A stretch of 22,324 nt of DNA from SIG578 sp045655125 (GCA_045655125.1 JAZOOR010000017.1:1-22324); one strand, 5' to 3'; counted from the stretch's first letter, positions 6,633 through 14,190 are shown. Program-made: numbers and translations. Notes: generated by a model not told the origin, from the letters alone.

Positions 6633-8147
6633 ATGATGGAAGCGACTGTTATAAAAAGAGATATGATGCAATGGAAAACTGTTTACGATGGCAAAGTAGA
6701 AATAGGAATTGAGAGCGATATAGTTCTGCCTGATTATTGCGGCGACATCGAAAGGATTTTAAGATGCTGCCTTGTTCCGCGCCTTTCGGGCAAACAAATG
6801 GAGGGACAGCGCCTTTCGGTTTCGGCAGTGGGATTTCTCAGAATGGTGTATCTCACCTCGGATGGTAGAATAGACAGCTTTGAAACACAAGTTCCTTTTT
6901 CAAAGACTGTTGATATGCAAAATTCGGGCGAGCATATGAGCGCAAATATAAGCTTTTGCACAGATTATTCAAACTGCCGTGCAATAAGTGGGCGCAGATT
7001 TGAGGTGCGCGCCGCCGTGATTATGAAGGCAAAGGTTGCGAGCCTTTGCAAAAGTAGTGTGGCACTTGATGTTTCCCCCGAAAATGTAGAGCTTAAGAAA
7101 ACCAAAATAAATGCAGTAGTGCCTGTCTGTGCGCCTTGTGAAAGCTTTACTGTTATGGAAGAATATGAGCTTGCGGGCGCGCCTATAAGCTCGGTTGTCC
7201 GTATGACCGCAACCCCCACGGTTTCAGAGCATAAAATTATATCAGGCAAGGTAATTATGAAGGGTCAGATAGCCCTTAATGTTGTATATCTTGCAGAGGA
7301 GAGCGGCGAAACTCAGGACGTAAGCTACGCCATTCCCGTAAATCAGGTTATAACGGCTGACGGCGCTGATGAGGGGGATAATGCGGAAATTAGGCTTTCT
7401 ATCAGCAGAATGTCGGCAGAGCCTACCCGTCGCGGCGACAAAACCGAGCTGATAATAGAGGTTTTGCTTGAAGCCTGCGCTGATATTTTCAGAAATGAGG
7501 AAATAGAAGCAATAACCGATGCCTACTGTGTTGGGTATGAGTCTGAATGCAGCCGCACTCAGATTCCCTTTACTGTTGCAAAACAGACCGCCGCCAAAAC
7601 TCACAGCATCACTGTTTCTCCCGAGATAGATGGTACAGAGATAATAGATGTGTTTACTGATATTAAGAATGTAGGCGCAAAGGTAAATGAGCAGGGAGAG
7701 ATTATGCTCTCAGGTGAGGCTCATTTGGGTGTTTTGTGTAAAGGCAGCGAGGGCGAACCGTTTGTGCGGGATAAAACGGTTCCCTTGGAGTTTTCGCTAA
7801 CGGCTGACCCGTCATTTAAGGGTGCGTTTCTCGATGGGGATATAACTGTAATATCGGCAAAAAGCGCGGGAAATCGAGGAGATGTTTCGCTCGAGCTTTC
7901 GGGAGTATGCCGCATAGTTAAAACTGTTGATGTGCCGCTTGTGACGGGGGTTGAAATCCTCTCGGACACTCCTATTGTGAATAATCCTAAAACTGCTATG
8001 ACCATTTATTTTGCGTCGGCAGGTGAGGATATCTTTGATATTGCCAAAAGGTATAATACCTCAGCCCGCAGTGTTTTGGAACAGAATGACCTTTCCGAGC
8101 ATATAATCCCCAAAGACCGAACAATACTTATTCCGATGGTAAGATAG
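6633..8147 (+). CDS. sipL: SipL-type spore coat morphogenetic protein (SPOCS/DUF3794 repeats plus LysM)
   Basis: A 504-residue protein built like clostridial SipL. An N-terminal SPOCS/DUF3794 domain (about 1-150) contains the characteristic IVLPDYCGDIERIL segment. Further DUF3794-like beta-rich repeats lie at about 160-300 and 310-440. A C-terminal LysM domain (about 456-504) has YFASAGEDIFDIAKRYN and the closing ILIPMV. In C. difficile the SipL LysM domain binds the coat ATPase SpoIVA and anchors the coat to the forespore; the same role is inferred here. AAAGGAGG at 6621-6627 places the start at 6633, with a second in-frame ATG directly after it. The gene is monocistronic, with a candidate SigE promoter and a strong terminator. 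A more general DUF3794-LysM protein is the alternative, but length and layout favour SipL. Confidence 0.82.
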   Translation: MMEATVIKRDMMQWKTVYDGKVEIGIESDIVLPDYCGDIERILRCCLVPRLSGKQMEGQRLSVSAVGFLRMVYLTSDGRIDSFETQVPFSKTVDMQNSGEHMSANISFCTDYSNCRAISGRRFEVRAAVIMKAKVASLCKSSVALDVSPENVELKKTKINAVVPVCAPCESFTVMEEYELAGAPISSVVRMTATPTVSEHKIISGKVIMKGQIALNVVYLAEESGETQDVSYAIPVNQVITADGADEGDNAEIRLSISRMSAEPTRRGDKTELIIEVLLEACADIFRNEEIEAITDAYCVGYESECSRTQIPFTVAKQTAAKTHSITVSPEIDGTEIIDVFTDIKNVGAKVNEQGEIMLSGEAHLGVLCKGSEGEPFVRDKTVPLEFSLTADPSFKGAFLDGDITVISAKSAGNRGDVSLELSGVCRIVKTVDVPLVTGVEILSDTPIVNNPKTAMTIYFASAGEDIFDIAKRYNTSARSVLEQNDLSEHIIPKDRTILIPMVR

Positions 8148-8155
8148 AAAATATT

Positions 8156-8187
8156 AAAAAGAGGAATGGTGCGCCATTCCTCTTTTT
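8156..8187 (+). terminator. Terminator of sipL
   Basis: A perfect 9-bp stem (GAGGAATGG at 8161-8169, CCATTCCTC at 8174-8182) has a four-base loop. It is flanked by A5 and T5, which extend the pairing to 14 bp. It starts 8 bases after the sipL stop. Confidence 0.93.
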
Positions 8188-8292
8188 GCACTTTAAAACA
8201 GCGTTTTAACAAATTCTCCTGTCAGTAGAGTGGAAATTCAGAATTCTATTCTGGGTTATGGAGAGGGTATAGTGGCAAAACTGCGCAGTAGG

Positions 8293-8321
8293 TTGGTGGT
8301 AGGAGAGGGCGGGGATATAAT
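8293..8321 (+). promoter_or_regulatory. Candidate promoter of the TrhA gene
   Basis: TTGGTG (8293-8298), a 17-base purine-rich spacer and a perfect TATAAT (8316-8321) lie 36 bases before the ATG at 8357. The remaining bases of the 209-base gap (8188-8292) hold no feature I can name. Confidence 0.5.
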
Positions 8322-8356
8322 GAGAGCAGTCAAAGAAACAAAAGGCGGAAATTACA

Positions 8357-9028
8357 ATGAAAAGAACAGCATTAAAAGACAGAGCTCTCCCTGACTATAC
8401 CCGAGGAGAAGAGATTTTTCATATGGTGTCGCACATAGTCGGCGGAGCGATAGGAATATTGGCGCTTGTGCTATGCGTAAGTTTTTCGGCGCTAAAGGGC
8501 GACACTTGGGCAGTTGTGAGCAGCGCAATTTACGGAAGCTCGCTTATTGTTCTTTACAGCGCATCAAGCATATATCACGGACTGCGCACATCTATGGGAA
8601 AAAAGGTTATGCAGGTTTTAGACCACTGTACTATATATTTTTTAATCGCGGGAACATACACTCCCATTCTGCTTTGTGCAATTCGCGATGTATCACCTCT
8701 GTGGTGCTGGGCGCTTTTCACACTTGTGTGGGGACTTGCGGCTATGGCAACGGTTTTCACCGCAATTGACCTTAAAAAGTATGCCATTTTATCAATGATA
8801 TGCTATATAGGCATGGGCTGGTGTATTGTGATTGCTATTAAACCGACCATTCAGGCGCTCTCGCTTCCTGCATTTTTGTGGTTGCTTTTCGGCGGAATTG
8901 CCTACACTATCGGCGCAGTTCTCTACGGACTTTCGAAAAAAAGGCGCTATATGCACGCGCTTTTCCATCTGTTTGTGGTAGCGGGAAGTATACTGCAGTT
9001 TGTCTGCATATTCTTTTATGTGATATAA
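8357..9028 (+). CDS. trhA: PAQR-family membrane protein TrhA (hemolysin III)
   Basis: A 223-residue protein with seven hydrophobic helices, of the bacterial PAQR/hemolysin III family (YqfA/TrhA). The family's putative zinc-site and catalytic residues are present: SSIYHG with His74, DH at 89-90, and His200 and His204 in MHALFHLF. The N-terminal signature EEIFHMVSHIVGG (18-30) is also typical. In the family this polar cluster sits at the cytoplasmic face and suggests a metal-dependent hydrolase; in E. coli it has been linked to membrane energetics. The hemolysin name is historical and does not imply a toxin. The ribosome site is weak (AAAGGCGG). The gene is single, converging on the CorC-type gene at a shared terminator. 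Confidence 0.9.
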   Translation: MKRTALKDRALPDYTRGEEIFHMVSHIVGGAIGILALVLCVSFSALKGDTWAVVSSAIYGSSLIVLYSASSIYHGLRTSMGKKVMQVLDHCTIYFLIAGTYTPILLCAIRDVSPLWCWALFTLVWGLAAMATVFTAIDLKKYAILSMICYIGMGWCIVIAIKPTIQALSLPAFLWLLFGGIAYTIGAVLYGLSKKRRYMHALFHLFVVAGSILQFVCIFFYVI

Positions 9029-9029
9029 A

Positions 9030-9073
9030 AATTCCCCGAGAGCAATTTGTTCTCGGGGAAATTTCTTTTTTTA
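9030..9073. terminator. Bidirectional terminator shared by trhA and the CorC-type gene
   Basis: A 10-bp perfect stem (TTCCCCGAGA at 9032-9041, TCTCGGGGAA at 9051-9060) has a nine-base loop. It is followed by a T-rich run on the plus strand (9061-9072) and by AATTTTT on the minus strand, so it works both ways. The stop codon of the minus-strand gene lies in the T run. Confidence 0.92.
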
Positions 9074-10468
9074 GTCCTCGTCTTCCTCGTCACTTTCGGG
9101 GCGGGGGAGTTTTTCGGCACGAATAGTTGCAATTCGACGGTCCTCGACCGACAGAACAGTAAACTTAACATAGTCATATTCAATTTCGGGAGTCTCATCA
9201 GGCTCGGGAATTCTTTCTAAAATTCCTGTTATAAAGCCGCCAATGGTATCATACTCGACATCGTCGGGAATAGAAATTCCTAAAAGCTTTGAGACATCGT
9301 CGAGGAGTGTAGTTCCCTCAATGGTGAAAACGGTGTCGCTAACGATTGCGATTTCCTCTTCCTCGTTGTCGTACTCGTCCTGCATTTTGCCAACTATTGA
9401 TTCAAGAACGTCCTCCATTGTGATGATTCCGGCAGTTCCACCGTACTCATCAACGACTATAGCCATCTGCATTCTGTTGTCGGTAAGCTTGGTGAAAACC
9501 TCGCGAAGCTTTAGCGACTGTGGGATATAAAGAGCGGGGCGGATATTTTCTTCAATGCCTTTGTCCTCTCCGACATCCTTTCCGACATATTTAAGAAAAT
9601 CTTTAACATACACAACGCCGATAATATTATCGAGGTCGTCTTCATAGACGGGAATTCTGGAATAACCTTCCTGTACGCTGCAGGAAATAACCTCATCAAT
9701 AGAGCTATCCTTGCTAAGCGCAACCACTTCGGTGCGGTGGGTCATGGCTTCTCCGGCGGTGGTATCATCAAACTCAAAGATGCCTGCAATCATTTCCTTC
9801 TGGCTTTCCTCAATGACACCGCGCTCTTTGCCGACATCAACCATCAGCATAATTTCCTCTTCGGAAACCTCTTCAGCCTGCTCATTGGGGTTAATTCCGC
9901 ATAGACGCAGAACGCCGTTAGTCGATTTTGAAAGAAGGAAAACGATGGGGGTTGAAATTTTGTAGCAGAAAAGCAGTGCAGGTGCAAAACTATAGGCAAG
10001 CTTTTCGGGATTGTGCATCGCAATTCTTTTGGGAACCGTTTCACCCAGAACTATCGAAATAAAGGATAAAACAAGGGTGATAAGAATGAGCATAATGCTG
10101 TGCAGTAAATCGGGGTTTGCTGTAGGCATTAGCGAGTGCAGGGCGATTGAAAGCGGTGGTGCTAACTGGTCAGCACCGACAGCCGAGGTAAGAAAGCCTG
10201 CTATTGTAACCCCAACCTGAATGCTTGATAGAAAGCGGGTGGGTTGAGAGAGCAGCTTCTGAACCTGCTTTGCCTTGCGGTTTCCGTCTTCAGCGGCGAG
10301 TTTTAGCTTTGCATCATTGAGAGTGACCATTGCCATCTCACTGGCTGAGAAAAAGCCGTTCACAAAAATAAGTATGATAAGAATGATGATGTAGACCAGC
10401 AAATTATTGCCGGTATCGGCAACTCCTGCATTTAATAGCGGAACTACCATACTACTGTCAGGGTCCAT
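9071..10468 (-). CDS. CNNM/CorC-family membrane protein (DUF21, CBS pair, CorC_HlyC domain)
   Basis: A 465-residue protein with the full HlyC/CorC layout. A DUF21 (CNNM) transmembrane domain spans about 22-205 (NGFFSASEMAMVTL, PTRFLSSIQVGVTIAG and LGETVPKRIA motifs). A CBS domain pair covers about 240-365, with the conserved RIPVYED and VDEYGGTAGIITMEDVLE segments. A CorC_HlyC domain covers about 373-453, and the tail is acidic. Homologues transport or sense Mg2+/Co2+ (CNNM proteins, B. subtilis MpfA); Mg2+ export is the likely role, but the ion is not shown here. AAAGGAG about 10 bases upstream supports the ATG. Its promoter overlaps the end of rodA and its mRNA is predicted to begin with a hairpin. 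It is often labelled hemolysin, which is misleading. Confidence 0.9.
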   Translation of the reverse strand: MDPDSSMVVPLLNAGVADTGNNLLVYIIILIILIFVNGFFSASEMAMVTLNDAKLKLAAEDGNRKAKQVQKLLSQPTRFLSSIQVGVTIAGFLTSAVGADQLAPPLSIALHSLMPTANPDLLHSIMLILITLVLSFISIVLGETVPKRIAMHNPEKLAYSFAPALLFCYKISTPIVFLLSKSTNGVLRLCGINPNEQAEEVSEEEIMLMVDVGKERGVIEESQKEMIAGIFEFDDTTAGEAMTHRTEVVALSKDSSIDEVISCSVQEGYSRIPVYEDDLDNIIGVVYVKDFLKYVGKDVGEDKGIEENIRPALYIPQSLKLREVFTKLTDNRMQMAIVVDEYGGTAGIITMEDVLESIVGKMQDEYDNEEEEIAIVSDTVFTIEGTTLLDDVSKLLGISIPDDVEYDTIGGFITGILERIPEPDETPEIEYDYVKFTVLSVEDRRIATIRAEKLPRPESDEEDED

Positions 10469-10489
10469 GATTTTTTATCTCCTTTCGGG

Positions 10490-10522
10490 TTTTAAAAAGT
10501 TTGTGTAACATGGCGTACACAA
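10490..10522 (-). promoter_or_regulatory. Hairpin at the 5' end of the CorC-type mRNA (or weak rodA terminator)
   Basis: The inverted repeat TTGTGTA (10501-10507) and TACACAA (10516-10522) has an eight-base loop. Read on the minus strand it is followed by ACTTTTTAAAA. It begins at the start site predicted for the corC-type gene, so it could be a stabilising 5' hairpin or an operator dyad. It also lies 32 bases after the rodA stop and has a short T run, so it could act as a weak rodA terminator. Confidence 0.45.
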
Positions 10523-10528
10523 AAAAAT

Positions 10529-10557
10529 ATCATACAATAAGGTTTTAAAAAAGTCAA
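10529..10557 (-). promoter_or_regulatory. Promoter of the CorC-type gene, overlapping the rodA stop
   Basis: On the minus strand TTGACT (10557-10552), a 17-base spacer and TATGAT (10534-10529) make a strong housekeeping match. The rodA TGA stop (10556-10554) lies inside the -35 box. The predicted start near 10522 leaves a leader of about 54 bases. Confidence 0.7.
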
Positions 10558-11693
10558 TATGGGGTGCGTCTGTTGCGCCTTCGGTTCTGATACGCAACGC
10601 TCAAAACAAGACCAATTGCACAGTAGGTAACAACAACCGAGGTACCGCCTGCGCTGAACAGCGGCAGAGTAATGCCTATAACGGGAAGCAGGGAAAGCAC
10701 CATTCCGATGTTGATAACCGTCTGAGAAGCGAGCATAGCAAAAACGCCGATGCAGATAAATTTTCCCAAGAGGTCATCGGATTTGTATGAGTTGTATACT
10801 GCTCGAAAACAGATTGAGAGGAGCAGAATAATAACTGCAAGACAGCCTAAAAATCCGAGCGTTTCGCCGATAAATGCAAAAATATAGTCGCTCTGCACAG
10901 CGGGAACTTTTCTTAAATTTGCATCAAACCCCTTGCCGAAAAGCATTCCCGAACCGAGCGCAATTCTTCCCTGACGCGGCTGAACACTGATGGTGAGCGG
11001 GTAGGCTTCAGGGTTAAAAACAACTTCAATTCGCGCCTTTTGGTCGGGTGTCATTACATATTGCCACATTACATAAAGCGCAACAGGGAGAGCGCCCAAA
11101 GGCGGCAGAATAAATTTCCAGGGTATACCTGCCGAAAACAACATAAATAAGAATATACAGAAGAATACAAGCGCACTGCCGTCATCACCCTGCATAACGA
11201 TAAGCAGGGTGGGGATAGCGCCGTGGATACAAAGCAAAATAACCTGTGAAAGCGAATTTATTTTATCTCCGACTGTCTCAAGATGCAGCGCAAAGGTGAG
11301 TATAAAGGAAAGCTTTAATATTTCCGATGGCTGAAAGGTGAGCGAGGTAAAGGGGATTTGCAGCCACGCCTTGTCGTCAGCCCCTGCGTTTCTAAGACCA
11401 AAGAAAAAGGTAAGACCTACTAATATAAGGGCAATGGGGGTGTGCAGCTTCCACAGCCTTGCAAGTGCGCGGTAGTCAATGAGTGAAATTAAAATGGCGG
11501 CTATTATGCCGATAACGGCGGCGGCAAGCTGGGTGATGGAATAGCTTAAGGTGTTGAAAAAGTATGTAGTGCACTTGTGGATAATAAAAACACCGAAAGC
11601 CGATGTGGTAAGGCAGAGCATAAGCATTGCTCTGTCAGAATACTTTAAATAATTCCTGATAGCGCGAACAGCTTTTGAAAGCTTTCCTTCCAT
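10554..11693 (-). CDS. rodA: RodA-type SEDS peptidoglycan glycosyltransferase
   Basis: A polytopic SEDS-family protein that polymerises lipid II into glycan strands during cell elongation, usually with a class B PBP and MreB. Numbered from the chosen start, it has about ten hydrophobic helices, QPSEILKL (121-128), QGDDGSALV (168-176), ALGSGMLFGKG (245-255) and the conserved SDYIFAFIGETLGFLG (268-283), whose Asp is in the active region. A GTG at 11714 opens the same frame, but it contains the AAAGGAG ribosome site itself and lies only about 7 bases from the predicted transcription start. I therefore place the start at the ATG at 11693 (379 residues). FtsW or SpoVE are the alternatives; the length and the short C-terminus favour RodA. 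It is divergent from tsaE, and no PBP2 gene is adjacent. Confidence 0.86.
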   Translation of the reverse strand: MEGKLSKAVRAIRNYLKYSDRAMLMLCLTTSAFGVFIIHKCTTYFFNTLSYSITQLAAAVIGIIAAILISLIDYRALARLWKLHTPIALILVGLTFFFGLRNAGADDKAWLQIPFTSLTFQPSEILKLSFILTFALHLETVGDKINSLSQVILLCIHGAIPTLLIVMQGDDGSALVFFCIFLFMLFSAGIPWKFILPPLGALPVALYVMWQYVMTPDQKARIEVVFNPEAYPLTISVQPRQGRIALGSGMLFGKGFDANLRKVPAVQSDYIFAFIGETLGFLGCLAVIILLLSICFRAVYNSYKSDDLLGKFICIGVFAMLASQTVINIGMVLSLLPVIGITLPLFSAGGTSVVVTYCAIGLVLSVAYQNRRRNRRTPY

Positions 11694-11727
11694 TTTTTTG
11701 CTCTCTCCTTTCACTTCGTTTGTAATT

Positions 11728-11756
11728 ATTATATCTTTTTATAGCAAAAAATTCAA
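11728..11756 (-). promoter_or_regulatory. Promoter of rodA
   Basis: On the minus strand TTGAAT (11756-11751), a 17-base spacer and a perfect TATAAT (11733-11728). The predicted start near 11721 leaves about 28 untranslated bases containing AAAGGAG before the ATG at 11693. Confidence 0.68.
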
Positions 11757-11765
11757 GATAAACCT

Positions 11766-11793
11766 TTGCATAGTGAAAAAAATGTGATATACT
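11766..11793 (+). promoter_or_regulatory. Promoter of the tsaE-tsaB-rpiB-upp operon
   Basis: TTGCAT (11766-11771), a 16-base spacer and TATACT (11788-11793) lie 30 bases before the tsaE ATG. Its -35 box is only nine bases from the divergent rodA -35 box. Confidence 0.6.
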
Positions 11794-11822
11794 TTAAAAA
11801 AACGGTAAAAAGGAGGGGAAAA

Positions 11823-12242
11823 ATGGAAAGCTTTGTCTCAAATAGCGAGAGAGAAACCGAGCAGTTTGGCGAAACCTTTGCAAAAAAGCTTTCACGAGGC
11901 AGTGTTGTTGCTTTTGAGGGTACTCTCGGAGCGGGGAAAACCGCCTTTACCAGAGGTCTTGCACGAGGTCTAAACTGCAAGTGCAGTGTTTCCAGCCCCA
12001 CCTTTGCAATAGTAAATGAATACGACGGCGATATTCCGCTTTTCCATTTTGATATGTACCGTATCGAAACCCTCGGAGAGCTTTATTCAATAGGTTTTTT
12101 TGAATATCTTGAGAGAGGCGGCATATGCGCTGTTGAATGGAGCGAAAATATTTACAGCGCTCTTCCTGAAGACACAGTTTTTGTGTGCATTGAGCATATT
12201 TCTAATGCTCAGAGAAGAATAACCGTAAGGGAGGGTAAATAG
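11823..12242 (+). CDS. tsaE: tRNA threonylcarbamoyladenosine synthesis ATPase TsaE
   Basis: A 139-residue ATPase that, with TsaB and TsaD, transfers threonylcarbamate to A37 of ANN-decoding tRNAs. The Walker A motif is GTLGAGKT (33-40). The SSPTFAIVNEY block (57-67), HFDMYRIE (75-82) and VEWSE (104-108) are the other family signatures. The frame can be extended upstream to a TTG at 11766, but that codon lies in the -35 box. The ATG at 11823 has AGGAGG 7 bases before it and gives the normal family length, so I choose it. Its stop overlaps the tsaB GTG start by one base. Confidence 0.94.
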   Translation: MESFVSNSERETEQFGETFAKKLSRGSVVAFEGTLGAGKTAFTRGLARGLNCKCSVSSPTFAIVNEYDGDIPLFHFDMYRIETLGELYSIGFFEYLERGGICAVEWSENIYSALPEDTVFVCIEHISNAQRRITVREGK

Positions 12243-12958
12243 TGATTATTTTAGGAGTTGAGAGCTCGGCGGTTTCGGCTTCGGTTGCCGTTTTAAAGGA
12301 TGAAAAGCTGCTTTGCGAGCTTTTTGCAAACAACGGGCTTACACATTCGGTAACACTGCTTCCGCAAATAAAAGCGGCTCTTGATAGCAGCTCCATTTCG
12401 GTAAATGATGTCGATGTTTTTGCAGTAAGCTATGGTCCCGGCTCATTTACCGGGCTTCGCATAGGTGCGGCAACAGTTAAGGGGCTTGCGGCAAACGGAG
12501 CTGACTGTTTTGGGGTATCTACCCTTGAAGCAATGGCTTACAGTCACAGTGACTTTGATGGCATAATTTGTCCCTGTATGGATGCGCGTTGCGCTCAGGT
12601 TTATAATGCGCTCTTTGAATTTAATAACGGTAAGATACAAAGGCTTTGCGATGACCGCGCACTTATGATAGAAGAACTAATGGGCGAGTTCGCTTGTCTT
12701 TCTCGAAATGTACTGCTTGTGGGTGACGGAGCAAAGCTTGTTTACAAGTACCTAACCGAAAATTGCCCTGAGCTTTCGGATAAAGTAAGGCTCGCGCCGG
12801 AAAGCAGCGTTTATCAGCGGGCGAGCGGCGTTTGCGCCGCTGCGCTTGCAAGGATAAATGACGGCGAAAAGCCGTATGGAGCACAGGAGCTTAATTTACA
12901 ATACCTGCGTCTTCCGCAGGCTGAAAGAGAACTTAAGAAAAAGGAGACTTTGAAATGA
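12242..12958 (+). CDS. tsaB: tRNA threonylcarbamoyladenosine complex subunit TsaB
   Basis: A 238-residue ASKHA-fold protein that scaffolds TsaD and TsaE. The N-terminal ILGVESSAVSASVAV is the degenerate phosphate-1 strand. SYGPGSFTGLRIG (63-75) is the family signature, followed by GVSTLEAMA (91-99). TsaB itself lacks kinase activity. It starts with GTG, overlapping the tsaE stop by one base (TAGTG), with AAGGGAGGG just upstream. It ends in a four-base ATGA overlap with rpiB. In many Firmicutes rimI and tsaD follow tsaB; here they do not, so tsaD must lie elsewhere. Confidence 0.93.
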   Translation: MIILGVESSAVSASVAVLKDEKLLCELFANNGLTHSVTLLPQIKAALDSSSISVNDVDVFAVSYGPGSFTGLRIGAATVKGLAANGADCFGVSTLEAMAYSHSDFDGIICPCMDARCAQVYNALFEFNNGKIQRLCDDRALMIEELMGEFACLSRNVLLVGDGAKLVYKYLTENCPELSDKVRLAPESSVYQRASGVCAAALARINDGEKPYGAQELNLQYLRLPQAERELKKKETLK

Positions 12959-13398
12959 TTGCCATTGCGTGTGACCACGGCGGCTATAGATTAAAGCTTG
13001 CCATTGAAAAGTATTTTGAGGAAAAAAGAATCAGCTATCGCGATTTCGGAACAGATAATGAAAATTCCTGCGATTATGCTGATTTTGCAAAGAAGGTTGC
13101 CCTTTCTGTAAAGAACGGGGATAGTGATTTCGGTATCCTGGTATGCGGAACGGGTATCGGAATGTCCCTTGCTGCAAACAAGGTGAAGGGAATTCGCGCT
13201 GCTGTCTGCAGTGACTATTTCAGCGCAAAATTTACAAGACTTCACAATGATGCAAATATTCTCTGCTTAGGTCAGCGCGTAATCGGCGAGGGTCTTGCTC
13301 TCGAGCTTGTCGATGTTTTCTTAAACACAAAGTTTGAGGGCGGAAGGCATGCCGACAGAATTGCTAAAATTGCCGATATTGAAAATGAAAACATATAA
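12955..13398 (+). CDS. rpiB: Ribose-5-phosphate isomerase B
   Basis: A 147-residue enzyme of the RpiB/LacA/LacB family that interconverts ribulose-5-phosphate and ribose-5-phosphate in the pentose phosphate pathway. The N-terminal IACDHGGYRLK (4-14) supplies Asp7 and His8. CGTGIGMSLAANK (64-76) carries the catalytic Cys64. SDYFSAKFTRLHNDANILCLG (86-106) contains His97. Length and motifs are standard. LacA/LacB are less likely because there are no galactose genes around. Translational coupling to tsaB is shown by the ATGA overlap. Its product can feed PRPP synthesis, which upp next door consumes. Confidence 0.94.
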   Translation: MIAIACDHGGYRLKLAIEKYFEEKRISYRDFGTDNENSCDYADFAKKVALSVKNGDSDFGILVCGTGIGMSLAANKVKGIRAAVCSDYFSAKFTRLHNDANILCLGQRVIGEGLALELVDVFLNTKFEGGRHADRIAKIADIENENI

Positions 13399-13424
13399 TG
13401 TTTAAAACTCAGGAGGTAAAAATT

Positions 13425-14057
13425 ATGGCACTCACACCCGTCATTAACAACCATCCCCTTATTCAGCACAAAATAACCCATATGCGTATGTTAGAGACAG
13501 GCTGCAAGGAGTTTCGCGAGCTTGTTTCTGAGGTTGCTATGCTGCTTTGCTATGAGGCAACACGCGAGCTTCCCTTAGAGGAAATCGAGATTGAAACCCC
13601 CATCTGCAAAACTAAAAAGAAGGTGCTTTCGGGCAGAGATATTGCATTTGTTCCCATCTTAAGAGCAGGTCTCGGGATGGTAGAGGGAGTTACCAACCTT
13701 GTTCCTACCGCTAAAATCGGACACATCGGAATGTACCGCGACCCTGTAACAATTCAGCCGGTTGAGTACTACTGCAAGCTGCCTACCGACATTGCGGAGC
13801 GCGAGGTTTTTGTTCTTGACCCCATGCTTGCAACAGGTGTTTCGGCTATTGATGCAATCCGTCAGATAAAGGAGTACGGAGCTAAGAATATTCGATTTAT
13901 GTGCATCATCGCAGCTCCCGAGGGATTAAAGGCTCTGAGTGAGGCTCACCCCGATGTTCAGATTTACTGCGGAGCACTTGATGAAAAGCTCAATGACCAC
14001 TGTTACATAGTGCCTGGTCTCGGCGATGCAGGTGACCGTATTTTCGGCACAAAATAA
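13425..14057 (+). CDS. upp: Uracil phosphoribosyltransferase
   Basis: A 210-residue cytoplasmic salvage enzyme that makes UMP from uracil and PRPP. It shows VPILRAGLGMVEG (76-88), the PRPP-binding VLDPMLATGVSA (130-141) and the uracil-binding PGLGDAGDR (197-205). The frame extends back to an ATG at 13398 that overlaps the rpiB stop. However, AGGAGG at 13411-13416 sits at the right distance from the ATG at 13425, and MALTPVINNHP matches the usual start of Upp, so I use 13425. It is the last gene of the tsaE operon, with a terminator 17 bases after the stop. Confidence 0.95.
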   Translation: MALTPVINNHPLIQHKITHMRMLETGCKEFRELVSEVAMLLCYEATRELPLEEIEIETPICKTKKKVLSGRDIAFVPILRAGLGMVEGVTNLVPTAKIGHIGMYRDPVTIQPVEYYCKLPTDIAEREVFVLDPMLATGVSAIDAIRQIKEYGAKNIRFMCIIAAPEGLKALSEAHPDVQIYCGALDEKLNDHCYIVPGLGDAGDRIFGTK

Positions 14058-14074
14058 GTGTGTATTACTGTTTG

Positions 14075-14109
14075 AAAACCCGCGTTTTAATGCGGGTTTT
14101 CCGCTTTTT
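14075..14109 (+). terminator. Terminator of the tsaE-upp operon
   Basis: A 9-bp perfect stem (AAAACCCGC at 14075-14083, GCGGGTTTT at 14092-14100) has an eight-base loop. T-rich sequence follows. Confidence 0.88.
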
Positions 14110-14160
14110 AAGAGGCAAAGAAAATGTAAAAATTTTCTGAAAAAAATAGTTAAAAAACCC

Positions 14161-14188
14161 TTGACAAAGACACAATATATGGTATAAT
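14161..14188 (+). promoter_or_regulatory. Strong promoter of the ylxM-ffh-rpsP operon
   Basis: A consensus TTGACA (14161-14166), a 16-base spacer and a consensus TATAAT (14183-14188). It is the best housekeeping promoter in the window and fits a highly expressed translation operon. The predicted start near 14195 gives a leader of about 76 bases. Confidence 0.88.
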
Positions 14189-14190
14189 AA

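Noticed and set aside
8357..10468. A hemolysin or toxin locus, suggested by the common labels of the two convergent membrane proteins
   Set aside because: Both labels are historical. The motifs are those of PAQR/TrhA and CNNM/CorC membrane proteins, with no toxin domain.
11694..11714. GTG at 11714 as the rodA start
   Set aside because: The ribosome site for the ATG at 11693 lies inside this extension and no ribosome site precedes the GTG.
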